Shown here one piece after another: positions 21,430-33,650 of a DNA stretch of 64,000 nucleotides. Position numbers and translations under genes: made by a program. This DNA is from Dicyema japonicum (Eukaryota; Dicyemida; Rhombozoa; Dicyemidae), in NCBI GenBank assembly GCA_011109175.1, contig RDEW01000012.1, positions 846,552-910,551 on the forward strand, read 5' to 3'. Under the pieces are notes generated by a model that saw nothing but the letters and a program-made list of their open reading frames with translations, made no database searches and had not been told where the DNA came from. Position 1 is the stretch's first letter. Every line of letters begins with the position of its first letter.

Positions 21430-23950
21430 ATATGTTATAAGTACAGGAAACTTGTGGACTCATCTTTCTCGTTACTCACATTTAATGTCAGGGGGCTCAC
21501 ACAATCATGGAAGAGAACAGCACTATGCGACGATCTGATAAAAATACAAAGTTATTGTTGGATGCTTACAGGAAACAAAACTGCACTATGGCTAGAAGAG
21601 GAACTATCGGGCTATCATTTCAGCTCATTTCGAAGTGAAAGTAGACACTTTGGCCAAGGATTTGTGATAAAGAAAGAGCTGAGACCAATGATTCACCGCT
21701 ATTGGAGCATAAACGACCGAATTTGCGTACTTCAGAATTGTATGAACAAGCTCTGCTTATCTAAAAGTCTACTATCCATCATAAACGTGTACGCACCTCA
21801 CAGTAGTGGATGGATTGAAAAAGACCCTACTGAGATAGACTTGTTCTACTCCTGTCTCTCTGAAGTTTACTCTGAACTTTTACACTCGTCGATAACTGTC
21901 ATCGCAGGCGACCTTAACGCAAATTTGGGAATACAAAGAGACCCGGATAAACATTTATTGGAAGACATGGAAGAGGAATAAGGAACGTTGCAGGAACACT
22001 ACTTTCTAACGGACTATTTCTCTGTAACACTGCATTCATGGGCCCCGCAAGACACAAAACTACCTGGACAGGGTGTAGAAGAAATCTTGTGGTGAATTTA
22101 TAAACATCTACAATCAGACTATATAATCTGTCGAATCAAAGATAAAACTCTTTCACCAACGTAAGGTCATTGGCGGGTAATATTGACAGTGACCACAAAA
22201 TGGTCCTCCCCAGAATGTCACTGAATAGACACCTAACCAAGAAGAAAATAAATACCAAAGGGCCACACGATACACATAACAGAAGAAAACTTTACCTAAA
22301 CGGACTATCATTACAACAAAAGAGGGATGACTACAGGAGATGCCTCGACATGAAGCTGAGCAGTGTGGAAACAAATCAAGAAATCCCCAAAGTCTGGAAA
22401 CAACTGCAAGAATCAATACGAGGGGCAGCGGACAAACAGAAATGGTCAACACATCACCAAGGGGACAACAGAGATATCACTCCTTGTAAAGAAACAAAAA
22501 TCTATTTGGCTACAATACTAAAATACTAATGACAAGCACATTAAAGAGAATCTTAGTCGTGAAAGAACAAATATCAAAAAGAAAATTAAAAAGTGTGTTT
22601 CCTCTATGTCAAGGAACGAGACTGAGGAACAGATCAAGGCACTGGAAGATCTGAGGGACAATGGAAGGTACTATGAGGCGATCAGATTACTCCATGGGCG
22701 CAAACGCAGACAACTTCTATCATGAACGACAAAAATGGCAGACGAATAGCAGACTCTGCAGAAGCTGAAGAATTAATTGCCGGTCACTTCAAGAAATTGT
22801 TTAAGTCAGACAGCAACAGAATTACAGCATTTACTGTTCATTCCAGGAAATTGGAGGTGGAAATAACTCCCGCAGAAATGCGACAAGCCTGTCTTTAGCT
22901 TAAAAACAACAAAAGTCGGGGACCAGATGGGCTAGAAGCAGAGCTACTAAAGTATGAAAGTGAAAACCTACATACCCTCATTGCGGACCTCTTCAATGGA
23001 ATGTTTAAAACGAACAACCACTTACCTTTTGGACAAGGAATACTGGTCCCTGTCCAAAAACAGAACAAAGTTAAGGGAAAAGTGGAGAACCTCAGGCCAG
23101 TAATTCTTATGAACAGCATACGAAAAGTGGAAGCTGCATTGAGGGAGGAGAAAAAACCATACTATGAAGCAAAAAATCGATGTGGTGGTTTATGCGGATG
23201 ACGTGGATTTCATTTCTCTCGACATCAATGCTCTGAAAAGCCTATTGGAGGTGATCCCAAATAAATTTGACGAGTGGCTCCTCAATTTAAATGTAAAGAA
23301 AACAGAATTGACTGAACTAGACAGACTAAAATCCAAGCTGGATGGACATTAGAGAAAAGTAAAGAAACTCGGATCGTTATTGGGAGATGAACAAGACGTA
23401 ATTATGCGAAAAACACATGCAAACAGTGCACTACGCAGCTTAAGGGAAAACTGGCTAAAGCGTACGATTGAGTACACAAGCACGTGTACGTCTATAGAAT
23501 TCACTGGTGAAGCCTATTCTCCTCTACAATGCCGAACATGGGGACTTTCTGATACGGACAATCAAAATCTAGACTCATTCCATAGAGATCAGCTTTGACG
23601 TACTCCAGCCTCGAAATGGCATTCAAGGCTCAGAAGCAAAATAGTTTATACCAGGATATCAAGCAATCCTATCTCACTAGAAATAACGGCATGCAGGTTG
23701 AGACTATTCGGACACATTCTAAGAATGGATTTGGGGCACCAACAAATACTGCCATGGAGGACTATTTCGAAGCTGACGGACCTCGTTTCAGGGGGCACCC
23801 GAGAAATACTTTATCGGTTACGCAATATAGAGACTTTCGGAGAGTGGGGAACCCTAAACCATGGCATCGTGAAAGTGCTTAATAATAATATTTTTAAACG
23901 AAAAACTTGTGCAAAGGTAGTGTCCGAGAAATCTGAGTTCACGAGATAAT
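21430..23950 (+). mobile_element. RTE-like LINE, APE endonuclease plus RT, decayed
   Basis: Starts with an APE endonuclease (LLTFNVRGLTQSWKRTALCD, a Q/E-box region reading MLTGNKTA, SIINVYAPHS, VIAGDLNANLG). It continues through RFCNTAF-like and SDHK-type pieces into RT (GPDGLEAELLKYESENLHTL, VENLRPVILMNSIRKV). An internal deletion then brings VVYADDVDFISLD directly after, and the end has a C-terminal RLFGHILRMDLG segment, typical of RTE/CR1-like tails. Stops and frameshifts are frequent. Confidence 0.75.
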
Positions 23951-25780
23951 GTTACTATTAAAACAATAGAGAATTTAACTAACAAATAACTCCCTTGTTT
24001 CTCCTCAAGGGAGACTACTACAATTTGAGTACCACTATGTCAGGTCGCATTCAGAGATCTTCCATTTTCACCCCAAGAATCACCATTATATGGAAGACGA
24101 GGCCGCTAGGTGATCTCGGGCTCTCTCACTGGCCTCCGTCTCTTTGGAATCCCACGCAGTCTTTATATCCTCCTCCTCTTCGTTAGTGACTTTATCAGCA
24201 AACCGCCAACTCACTGTATTTTCAATGGTCTCTTCATCTTCCCTACCCACAGACTCAGATGCTCGGGTGAAATGATCACCCCATTTTCCTGACAAGACCG
24301 TCTAGAGTGGTTGGATCCGTCACTTAGCCGGATAACTTCAATAAGGAGATTAAATATTCTTGTGATTTAATATTCCACGAATAATTATATTTCCTAATAA
24401 ATGTGCTATTAATCGTATAATCTCCACAAATTAATGAAGCGGTTTACAGTCATTTTATTCTCAGAGCAAATGCTTTAAAGGCTGTCCTGGATTTCAACAA
24501 AGTTAGCAACATCGTCTCATTCCTCAAAGTCACTGAAGTACTTAACTATTGAACCTCCAGAATCAGGAGGATATCAAAATATCAGGTCGTATCAGGATCG
24601 TGTGGACGGTAGAAAATGAGCTGACCTTCATCCCCCAGAAAACTCAAATGTCGACACAAAATCTCTGCTCACAGATTCCACTCCACCAAAGCACACCAAA
24701 GTTGATGATCCCCTAATTCAAGGAAGAGTCCAAGAAAACTAATAACCGGGAGATCCTCAAAGTCAAATTTTACGTTTTAGTAGACTTCTGACGAATTCAA
24801 ATACAAACCGGAACACGGTACCCCGAGTGGAATTTACATCACCAACGACTCAATGACCTATGAAATCATCAAAAAATTGTTTCAGAAATTCCAAGTTTGT
24901 GGTTATAGGGGACATTTAGATCATCAATGATTTCAGCGAGTACTCCTTATTCGTCAATTTCGCCCATGGTCCCCATTTGTGTAATTTCAGTCGAAACCGA
25001 GCTTGATCCCTTCGACAAGCCACTAATTCATCTTTTGAAGGCCATTCGAAGCTTTTATGTGCCAGTAATTTACTTGAGAGAACGTCAGGAAAGCAGAATT
25101 CCTCAGAAAAAAGTACTTGAGCTGTAATTGAGGACCCTTGAATATATGAGATTCCCACTGAGCTTTTTGACGGAGATCAAGAATCGATACGATTTGGAGA
25201 AATCAGAAAAAGTCGAAGAAATCAAGAAAAGGTGTATATTTTCGTAAAGGTCAGATATCAAGGAATCCAAAATAAAAGCTGGGACGAACTAAGTCACTGA
25301 TGCTATCATAAATGTCTTATTTTGGGGGGTTGGTTGTGTTTAAACTAAAATGAGTGTGGTTTGGGATCTATTAGTGTCACAGTCATAGTGTCAGGAAATC
25401 CTCAATTCGACTATTGGTAGCAAAGTCTCAGTTATGTCGGTCGAGTTGCATTAGCTGTGGGCTTGATGACCTCAATGCCTAGCTGGTAAAATGTTTCCGT
25501 TCTCCCATGTACCTTTTCAATTTCTAAGAAGCTTCACGTGATTTCCCTGTCTTAGGAGACGCTCAATGGTTGGTGGCTTCCAAAAAGGATCTATCTTTTC
25601 TCTACTCCAGTGGAGTGGTTCCCACAATGGATTGACTAATTCTCGGTAAGGATGCGTATGGAAACACGGAAACACTTTATTCAGCAGGAATGAGGAGTTA
25701 GTTTGGAGGTTTTTAAAGAGTCCGCCTATGCGGCCTAGACTCTTCGATGCTCATCTCAATTTTAATTTCTTCCTAGCGTC
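23951..25780. other. Degenerate sequence with a possible broken gene
   Basis: The plus strand around 24927-25240 reads ISPMVPICVISVETELDPFD, LLKAIRSFYVPVIYLRERQE, then after one stop TLEYMRFPLSFLTEIKNRYD. This looks like conserved protein rather than noise, with upstream scraps at 24780-24900. I cannot name the family. Nothing else in the stretch is assigned. Confidence 0.25.
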
Positions 25781-27520
25781 GGATCCCCTTGATCTTCTTC
25801 TCCACAATATTTTTCACTGGTGCAAGAATCTTGTCTTCTTCCGTGCTTAGGACATCAAACAGCTTTTTCCTGAGGCCAACTTTATTGCTGACCTTCTCGA
25901 CTTTTCCATGAGTAACATTATTCTATTCTTTTGGCAAGAGAAAAACCACGCTTCACACCCGTATAGTAGCTCTGGTAGGATAATCCTCATGAGATAAACA
26001 GGAAGATTTCCAAGCTTACGGATAGCTTCCTTGTACAGAAAAGCGCTTGTAGCGCTTTCTTCCTTCTTCGTCTGATATCTTCCATGAAGGAACCTTCTCC
26101 ATCGATGACTATCCCGAGGTAGCGAAGTAAATTCACTTTTGGGATGCTAAGTGAATAAGACTGTGCACGATGCCTTCGTAGGCGACTGACTCTCATATGG
26201 CTCGATTTCTCGGTAGAGAGTGTCATCCCTCTCTTGGATCACCAGTCCTGAACTTGATCAACGAATAGCCTGATTCTATTTTCCAATAAAGTGGATTTGC
26301 AGAAGTATCCATGATTAGAATGTCATCCGCGTATATCAACATCTTGGTGTTCATATCTGGTGGAATGGGGAAGTCTGAAAAATATATTGAATAACAGCGG
26401 GCTCAAGATAGAGCCCTGTGGAATTCCCCTCTTCAATGAAAAATCTTTTGACATATATGGTCCGACACGTATTCGGAAGTTCGTTCCGTTAAAAAGTTCT
26501 TTATCCATATGAAGTGTTTCTTATGGATATTCGCAGCTGCTAGCCTTGATTGGAGGTCTGAAGCCCCATTGTTCCGCGAGGAGGAATCCACTCTCTTCTA
26601 TGTGCTCGTTCAGCATCTTGATGATAATTCGCTCAGCAATTTTGGATATAGAGCAAATGAGGCTGATCGGTCTATAGTTGAGAGTGTTCCTCCTCGACTT
26701 TACCGGTTTGAGTAACATTCTGATAATAGGACATTTCCATCGTATTGGGACATATCCATGAGTAATACTCGCATTACATAAATTCCTCAGCACAAGCACC
26801 AGATCATCAGGCCCTTCCTTGAACAATCTCATACTTATATGATCATGTCCAGGGGCGTTGGTCTTGCATGTTCTGATCGCATTTATAACGTCCTCTGTCG
26901 TTATCTCCATTTCGGTATCATTAAGATCATCCAGAGAGTAGGTTAGAGTTCTTCTGTAGCTTTCAACTTTTCCCCTGAAAGTACCTCCATTGGGTTGACC
27001 CCCTGGATTTCCTCCAGTTGCTTCTTAAAGATAGCTAGAGCTTTTTCCATAGAGCATGATCCTCCTTCTGGTTTGGACAAAGAGATTTTTGTATCTTTCA
27101 TGTTCTGGCCAGTTAATCTCTTGTAGAACTTCCAGAACTAGGGGTCTCTCGTATTTGGTTTTCTAGCCTCGTTCCTCAAATGTTGTTCTTGGGACAGTCT
27201 TGTTCCCTCTTCAATGATTTTTTTGATTATTTTTAGATGGTCGGTCAGTGCAATCCGGTCCATCCGGTCAAAACATCTTCTGAGTTTGTTCCTTATGCGG
27301 TTTCTTTCATTTATCATAGATAATGTATGAGGGGAGAGATTGATGCTCTTCCCATGATTGGTCTTTGAAATTTTCCTCCTTGCGTAAAGTGATAAGTATC
27401 TCTCCATCATAATTGACAGGTCCCTGTCTATGTTGTCAATATCATTTCGGGAATAAGGTCCATCCTTCCAGTTTTTGAGGTTTCTAGATATGTATCTTCT
27501 ATAGTGCTCGCAATTTACTC
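25780..27520 (-). mobile_element. APE-type LINE reverse transcriptase region, several frames
   Basis: In element order: a segment before RT (MMERYLSLYARRKISKTNHG, RLSQEQHLRNEARKPNTRDP), RT fingers and palm (CKTNAPGHDHISMRLFKEG, YRPISLICSISKIAERIIIK), SLKRGIPQGSILSPLLFN, LIYADDILIMD near 26300-26340, then thumb (LLRYLGIVIDGEGSFMEDIR). At least four frame breaks; dead. Confidence 0.75.
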
Positions 27521-27664
27521 TCGTAACCTGTAAACACTGAGTCCATGGAGTCTGGAGCTAGGTTCAAGTACTTCGCAGGGGCACAGTCGCCTCTATCATA
27601 TTTTCTAAGTTTCTGGGCAGGTTTCCACACGGGAAGATTTTCTTAGTAGGTTTGCTGCATTCGA

Positions 27665-28180
27665 ATGTTGCAGATTTCTTTGTTATTTATTTAATAACCC
27701 GAAAAGGGAACACCAAAAAAGAAGGAGTAAACCAACTAATTAAGTGATCCCGGTACGCCTCAACAGGATCGAGAGGTTTTTCCTATGTTCCTCCAGAGTA
27801 CCCACGGCTTTCCTGAATAGACGACGATCATCTTTCATTAGAGTTTGAAGAGGGGTGGGTTTTTTCCCCAAATTTCGTGTATTTGAGGCCTCTAGCCTTG
27901 AATAGAAGAAACGACTTGTTTCTTGGCCACACAGAGCGATGAAGCCGGAGCCATTATTTTTGATTGCGGCGTGGTCAAGCATTGGGGGAAAAGATCGAGG
28001 GTAGATTCGTTAGACGTGCCAGTTTGCCAATTAGGAATTGATCTTGAATGAATTTGATATCGAAGCTCCATAGGCCCATGAGGCACAAGCATACTCTATC
28101 GTCGGTTTAGGAGTTGATTGAACAAGACGACAGCGCATTCCTGTGACGGCCTGGACTTCAAGAGCGGTTTGATTATATTT
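27665..28180 (-). mobile_element. 5'-truncated APE-type LINE, C-terminus plus 3' tail
   Basis: Ends in LMKDDRRLFRKAVGTLEEHR, SILLRRTGIT and stop, followed by a GGATCACTTAATTAGTTGG tail with AATAAATAACA. The region is the same as the 3' part of the internally deleted LINE in the tandem units. The remainder is damaged. Confidence 0.65.
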
Positions 28181-28408
28181 AGTTTCCTGAGTTATATTTA
28201 GTTTCCTTGTTAAAAATTTTCATGGACCACTTCTAAACATACTTAAGGTTAAATCAAATTAAAAAAAAATTTTACATGTTAGTATATATATAATTAATTT
28301 AATTAAATTAATTTAAATATTTTATGAACATATTCGAATATTTCCTATTTACATATTTTTATATTTAGTACACAATTTTTAAAGACTGTATCTTTTTAGA
28401 TTGTAAGA

Positions 28409-29240
28409 ATGTCGGAAACAACTGCTAAAAGGACAAAAATTAGGAATTACCATGAAGATTTTATTCTGTTTGGCTTTGTGCCTGTAGACTTAAAACCTAC
28501 TTGCCTTTAATGTTCTGCCATCTTGACTAACGATTCCATAAAGTCAAACTTGAGCAGCACCAGAAGTCAGAGTATTCATTGTCTTTTGGTAAAGATATTG
28601 AATTTTTTGAGTCAAACTATTTGATTTTTTAAAGAAAATGAATACTACAAATGCCTTCAAACCAAGTTATTTTGTCTCCGAAATTATTTCCATGATTGGA
28701 GCACCTCAGGTTTATGGGAGAAGCTTTAAAAGATGTTGCTATAAGTAAAATTCCCCCTTCAAAGAATACAAGTAGACAGGATGAAATGTCTAATTTCGTT
28801 GAGGAAAAGATATTCGGAATTTTGCGAAAGATAAGTTTCTATGCAGGTTGACTAGATCACAATTCATAACGAAACCATCCTTCTTGTCTAGATTTATCCA
28901 TGAAGATGATATGTTGTTCATTTAAAGTTTGCTGACACTATGTGGAGAAGATGCATTCAATGAAGTAATGCATTGCTACATGCACTGCTTATCTTGATGG
29001 TCTTATTGTAGACGTTGAGAGAAGATTTAATCACCTTTTAAATATGGATTATCCACTCTGGTTTGCGGACCTAAAAATTATGAACCAGGAAATGAAAATT
29101 CTGAGTGAAATTCTGTTGGATTTGAAAGAAAATGTGAAACCAATAACAAGAGTTGACAAAAGTGTCACTGCCTACATATTAATTAAGACTCACCTAAATG
29201 TTTCCAGAATAGTAAACATGCATAATTTCTTTCCCTAACA
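28409..29240 (+). pseudogene. hAT/ZBED-type transposase fossil
   Basis: The start reads MSETTAKRTKIRNYHEDF, ILFGFVPVDLKPTCL, then CSAILTNDSIKSN, the usual N-terminus and BED-like zinc-finger region of ZBED/GTF2IRD2-type hAT proteins. A late piece (DVERRFNHLLNMDYPLWF) matches their C-terminal part. The middle is broken by stops and probably deleted. Confidence 0.6.
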
Positions 29241-29642
29241 CAAGGATGGTCGAATCTGGCCATTTAGCTGTTTTAGATGTTTTTAGTAAAAAACGAAACG
29301 CGACCTAGTAGTCAAGACGAATTAATTTGCAGATGACTGGGTAACTGACTTGAGATGAGTGGATGTTAACATCATTTCGTTGTAATGACATGGAAGAGAG
29401 ATAATCTTATAAAATTTAGTGGGGATTAAGATGAGAGTCTTTAAGTGTATGTTTACGGGGTAACTTGATATTCAGTCATGTATACTTTTTCTCCAGGTTT
29501 GGTCTTTTGGAGGAGATAGTATTTTCCTGAGTGTTCTTGGAGATCATTGGATGTTCTCATTATGTGTCTGCGGTTAGTGATGTATGTTCTCATTAAGTAA
29601 TGCGAAAGTTAGGTGGTTTAGGTCAACCGATTGTCTGAGATA

Positions 29643-29915
29643 TTATAAGCTCCTCATTTCAAGATGGGGATCTAAAGGCAGGGTTTTCGACTTCCAGTGT
29701 AGGTAACCAATGGGAGATGATTTTAGAGTGCCCGTTACCGCTCTCAGTGCTGAATTTTGGAATCTGCTGCATATTTTGTAGGAGGGAAAGTGATATATTA
29801 TTGAGCCCAGTTTTAAGAGGAATAATTCAGTGTCGTCTTGATGAATTGTTTGTACAGGAGCGGTAGACTCTTTTTGTTGGTCGTTCGAGTGAACAGCTAC
29901 TGCTCGAAGCATGTT
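29643..29915 (-). mobile_element. LINE C-terminal fragment
   Basis: QDDTELFLLKLGSIIYHFPS, then QNSALRAVTGTLKSSPIGYL and LPLDPHLEMRSL. This is the typical post-RT region of APE-type LINEs (the ALR..TG......P pattern). Flanking sequence is unassigned. Confidence 0.6.
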
Positions 29916-30922
29916 TGATGTCCTCTTTGCTTTATGGGAATTGACTCACCTATGGTAATTTAAAAATTAGTGATATTATTATTTATTCATTATTTTTTTA
30001 AAAATAAATAACAGTGATATTCATAGTGCCCATTTGACATGGTTACAACATTCACATGATCGCAAATGTGCCGGAACACAGTCTGAACACCAGTAAAGGA
30101 TGTAAAGGCTACTGAGGGAGGCCGGATCACCTGAATTTTCTCATTCTGGCTATGATGGTGGTTTTTGGTTAATAAATTTAATTTAACACATGATGAAATA
30201 CTGCACACATACGTGACGCAGGCTACACACACGTTATCTAATTAATAACTAATTCAGAGAATGACTAACACTACTCCCATCTCTTACCCAAGCAACATTT
30301 ATGGTATACAGTCATCCACACAGGTTACTTTAACCCAGTAAACAACAGCGGTAACTTTTCTTTATTGCATGATTACACAAAAGCTTACATGTGATTTGAC
30401 TGCAAAATCAAAACCACAAAATTAATTCATCAGAAAATATTCAAAATAAAAAAATCTAGTTTTTTTATTATCATTTCTTTGTCATCAAAATAGTTGATTG
30501 GTTCAGGTAATCCAAAATAACAAGATGAGACTGTTTGCGTATCCAGTGGAAGATTTGCACTCAATTAGGTCCAGAATTCGACATTCTGGCAATAAAATTA
30601 ACAACCCCCTGTTTCATTATTCAATGCCTCCCAAGAACGAAAGGTTCCACCGTGAAGACACAAGTGTACTCTAAACTAGACTACATTTTACCAGAGCAGC
30701 GTTAATTACTAAGCTAGCTGGCACTGTAAGGCTAAATTCATAGGTAATCCCTATAAACGACTACTAACAAATCCTTTAAATCGAGGATTAGAAAGTTAGC
30801 AACCAAGAAAGAAACTGTTAGCAGTTAAATTAAGATGAGGATCAGCAGGCAAATAAAAGCCAGTGGATATGATAGCTCAAATCTATGTTGGATGCCCTTG
30901 CTGTGACTCGTAGCATTATACT

Positions 30923-32139
30923 TTATGTGACAAAATATTCTACCTTCTTTAGCCCCAACCCTTCATGCACAGCAGCAATCAGGGGACTTTCCCCATTGTT
31001 GCACTCATTTCCAGAAAAATCGTCATAATCCAACGTCCAGACGAACATCCCAGCTAGTCCTTTACTTTCCACGTAATTTGCCTTATTTTAGTTAACCTTA
31101 TACCTTCTCCCGAATGCTCTGGGGGGTTTCATACCCCAACCAATAATAGTCCTTAACTCCATGTGCGGCTTTTTGTGTGTCGTTCCATACATTCCGGTAG
31201 TCCTCGTTGCAGTACTAAAATAAACTCTGTTTGATACTTCAAAGTAAGCCAATTTCCCGCGAAGATGTAGAATGCTTCCTGGGGCAGTCGTGTCGACCAC
31301 CGAGTCCCCTATTTGTGGATTCTTGGTGGTAGTTTTGTATCCGCGAGCATAAGTTGGAACTCCAATAACAATTTTGGACAGAGGAGCCCCGTTGGAGTTC
31401 CAATATTCGACAGAAGAGTCCTTAGATATTTTATGGTTAATACAGCACACAGTTGGTCATCATTGTTGAGGCAAAAGAGCCCGGAAGGATGGCGAACGAC
31501 TTTCGAAGACTCATTGTAGTAGTCATAAGTCTTAATGTTAATGTAGTCGAGGTATCTTCTATCACGGATAATACGGCTACTTGGAGATATTCCGGATCTC
31601 ATAAAGCCTCGTAGAATTGTTTGCTGAAACAAACGCAGTCAGCAAATATGTCCCCGAACTGTCCCTTTTGAATTCCTCACTCAGAGTCTCCGAGTTATTC
31701 CAATTTTACCTTTAAAAAGAGCGTATAAATTGTCTTGTTTCTCGGATACTCCCAGTTTATGTCCAATCCGTCGAAATTGTATTTCTTCAAATACTCTCTT
31801 GCGTTTGAGGCGAATAGTGCTCTGTTTGTCTCATTCTTTAATTTTCTGATAAGTTCGTCGTTCCCCCGAATCGAGAGCAGGACTTTTAGGTCAGAATTCT
31901 TATTCTTCAGTGAAGTGACCTTGTTGTAGTTGTCGAATCCAACTATCTTATAAATGTTTGCATACTCGCAAGGTCAGACTGGGGATTACTCGAGAGGAGG
32001 GTAAGGGTATCTGGTCTAATATTCGCGAAGGCGTATATTATGTGGGTGCAGAGATGGGGGTTCATATTATCGGCCACATACTTCGCGTTCCCGGGTCTGT
32101 AAATAGCCCAGTTTGTGTAGTAACAGAATAATGCATTGC
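30923..32139 (-). CDS. GH18 chitinase-like protein with substituted active-site motifs
   Basis: Exons threaded from 32139: 32139-31710, 31687-31581, 31558-31447, 31420-31238, 31214-31104, 31081-30923. Introns are 22, 22, 26 (GC-AG), 23 and 22 nt, all phase-consistent. Landmarks: CYYTNWAIYRPGNAKYV, CTHIIYAFANI, LLSIRGND (normally SxGG), FDGLDINWEYP (normally DGxDxDWE), YLDYINIKTYD, GAPLSKIVIGVPTYARGY, DTTAPGSILHL, VKDYYWLGYETPQSIREK and GLAGMFVWTLDYDDF. The catalytic Glu remains, but the Asp two residues before it is Asn and the SxGG glycine is Arg. It may therefore bind chitin with little or no hydrolysis. One unresolved frame shift lies at about 31951-31975. The first exon and signal peptide were not found. 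Confidence 0.85.
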
Positions 32140-32343
32140 CTAAATGAAAAATACTGTGAACTCTTCTCAGCCGTGGTGTTGGATAGTTGAATCTACAATT
32201 GTTTTACAAAATTACAGAAAATAAAATCAAATAAAAAAATAGCATCTAAATAGCATAAAAAACAATTTTATTTCAAAATTGGTTAACCAACATAGAAATT
32301 TACAGACAAAAATCACTAAAGACGCACTTGAAGCTCAAAATTA

Positions 32344-32794
32344 ACTTATGAACCGGGAAAATGCTAAGAAAAATAACTTCTATAAGTTCTGAATGAAGAG
32401 AGTCCAAAATCAACGAGAATTGCCAAATAGATAGCAGGTTTATTACTTTATCAAACAAGTTGAGGTTTAGGACTGTCGGAGGTATGACCTTCTTGCAAGA
32501 GAGTTCTCTCTTTTCTACAACTGTAAGTAAAGACTAGTCTGCAGGTGGAGTCGTCTGATAATGCTCCAAGAATTATATGGATTGGTTATCCGTCGATAAG
32601 CTACAAGGGCTTACATCGGATCAGTCGTGTTGAAGAGAACTCTTGAAAGTATGGTGGCTGTGCACAAGCAAGGGATTGAGATCATTGATGAAGATTTCAT
32701 TTGTGCTTCAAACCAACTTTTGGAGCAGGAATCTGCTAATTGTGAGGACATGACTGATTCTAATGTGGAAAAAAGGATAAGGATGACTTCATAA
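32344..32794 (+). CDS. Unidentified gene, last exons
   Basis: A coding-like frame (CQIDSRFITLSNKL, GGMTFLQESSLFSTT) ends at a 22-nt intron 32523-32544. Then VESSDNAPRIIWI, a possible 16-nt intron 32585-32600 (phase-consistent), and a final exon TRAYIGSVVLKRTLESMVAV, GIEIIDEDFICASNQLLEQE to stop 32792-32794. The upstream start (perhaps MNREN near 32350) is uncertain. Acidic C-terminus. No family recognised. It lies tail-away from the chitinase-like gene, about 200 bp from its 5' end. Confidence 0.4.
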
Positions 32795-32799
32795 ACTTT

Positions 32800-33530
32800 G
32801 AATTGTTTTAGTCGTGAGAGCGAAGTAGAGTACTTCTGTAGTGGCTTAGTGATTGTAGTTTGAAGTGGTCGATCTTATTTAGATTTGATTTAGACAGGTA
32901 AATTATAAATAAATATAGATCTTTTCCACAGAAAACCACAACTTACTGAAGGAAATAAATTTTAATAAATCAGAAAACCACAACTTACTGAAGGAAATAA
33001 ATTTTCAAATATGTTAATGTCAAATATTTCGTCATAATAAAAAATTCAAATATCTAACAAATAGTAAGCAGTTTAAAAAGTTTGTGGTATGTGGTTTATT
33101 AATTGAATTTTCATGCTAACGTGACGGAAGTGGTTTCTGTATGCTAATTTCATCATAGTTTATGATATTTTCAGATATTTTGATTAGACAGAGCATGTGG
33201 ATTCATGTTATCGGCATCAGTCCTTGATTTCTTTTACATTCACTAATACTTATTCTGACCCATAGGCTGGCATCAAACTTGATTTAAAGAAGGAGTCGAA
33301 AGTAGTGCCTCACAAATAAAGGTTATTATATTGTGGCATCAGCTACCTGATAAATTCTCTGTACAGATAAGAGGTAAAAGTAGATTTGTCGTAAACTTGC
33401 TCCCAAGCAGGTGGAGAAGGTTAAAGGAAGAGTTCTCGATTACTTCACGTTCCACACAATTGCTGTCATGACAACTGGAGTGATAATATGAGGTCTCTGT
33501 CTTCATGAGTGGGACATCTGGCCACACTCA
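32800..33530. other. AT-rich stretch with one coding-like frame
   Basis: A plus-strand frame at about 33331-33470 reads LWHQLPDKFSVQIRGKSRF, LLPSRWRRLKEEFS; it is unassigned. A direct repeat of CAGAAAACCACAACTTACTG occurs near 32929 and 32971. Otherwise no signal. Confidence 0.3.
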
Positions 33531-33539
33531 GAACCCGTA

Positions 33540-33650
33540 AAATCTGAGAACCCAAGGAATACTTCCAATGGATCTCAATAGCCATTGCAAGAGGTGACAC
33601 TGCGTCGGGGATAACTAATCAACACAACTTCCGATTACTTGATGATGGCA
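33540..33650 (+). mobile_element. Short RLE-type LINE C-terminal scrap
   Basis: EYFQWISIAIARGDTASG matches the last conserved block of the RLE family (FLQRISVAVLRGN at 6.6 kb). Only about 35 codons are visible. Confidence 0.45.
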
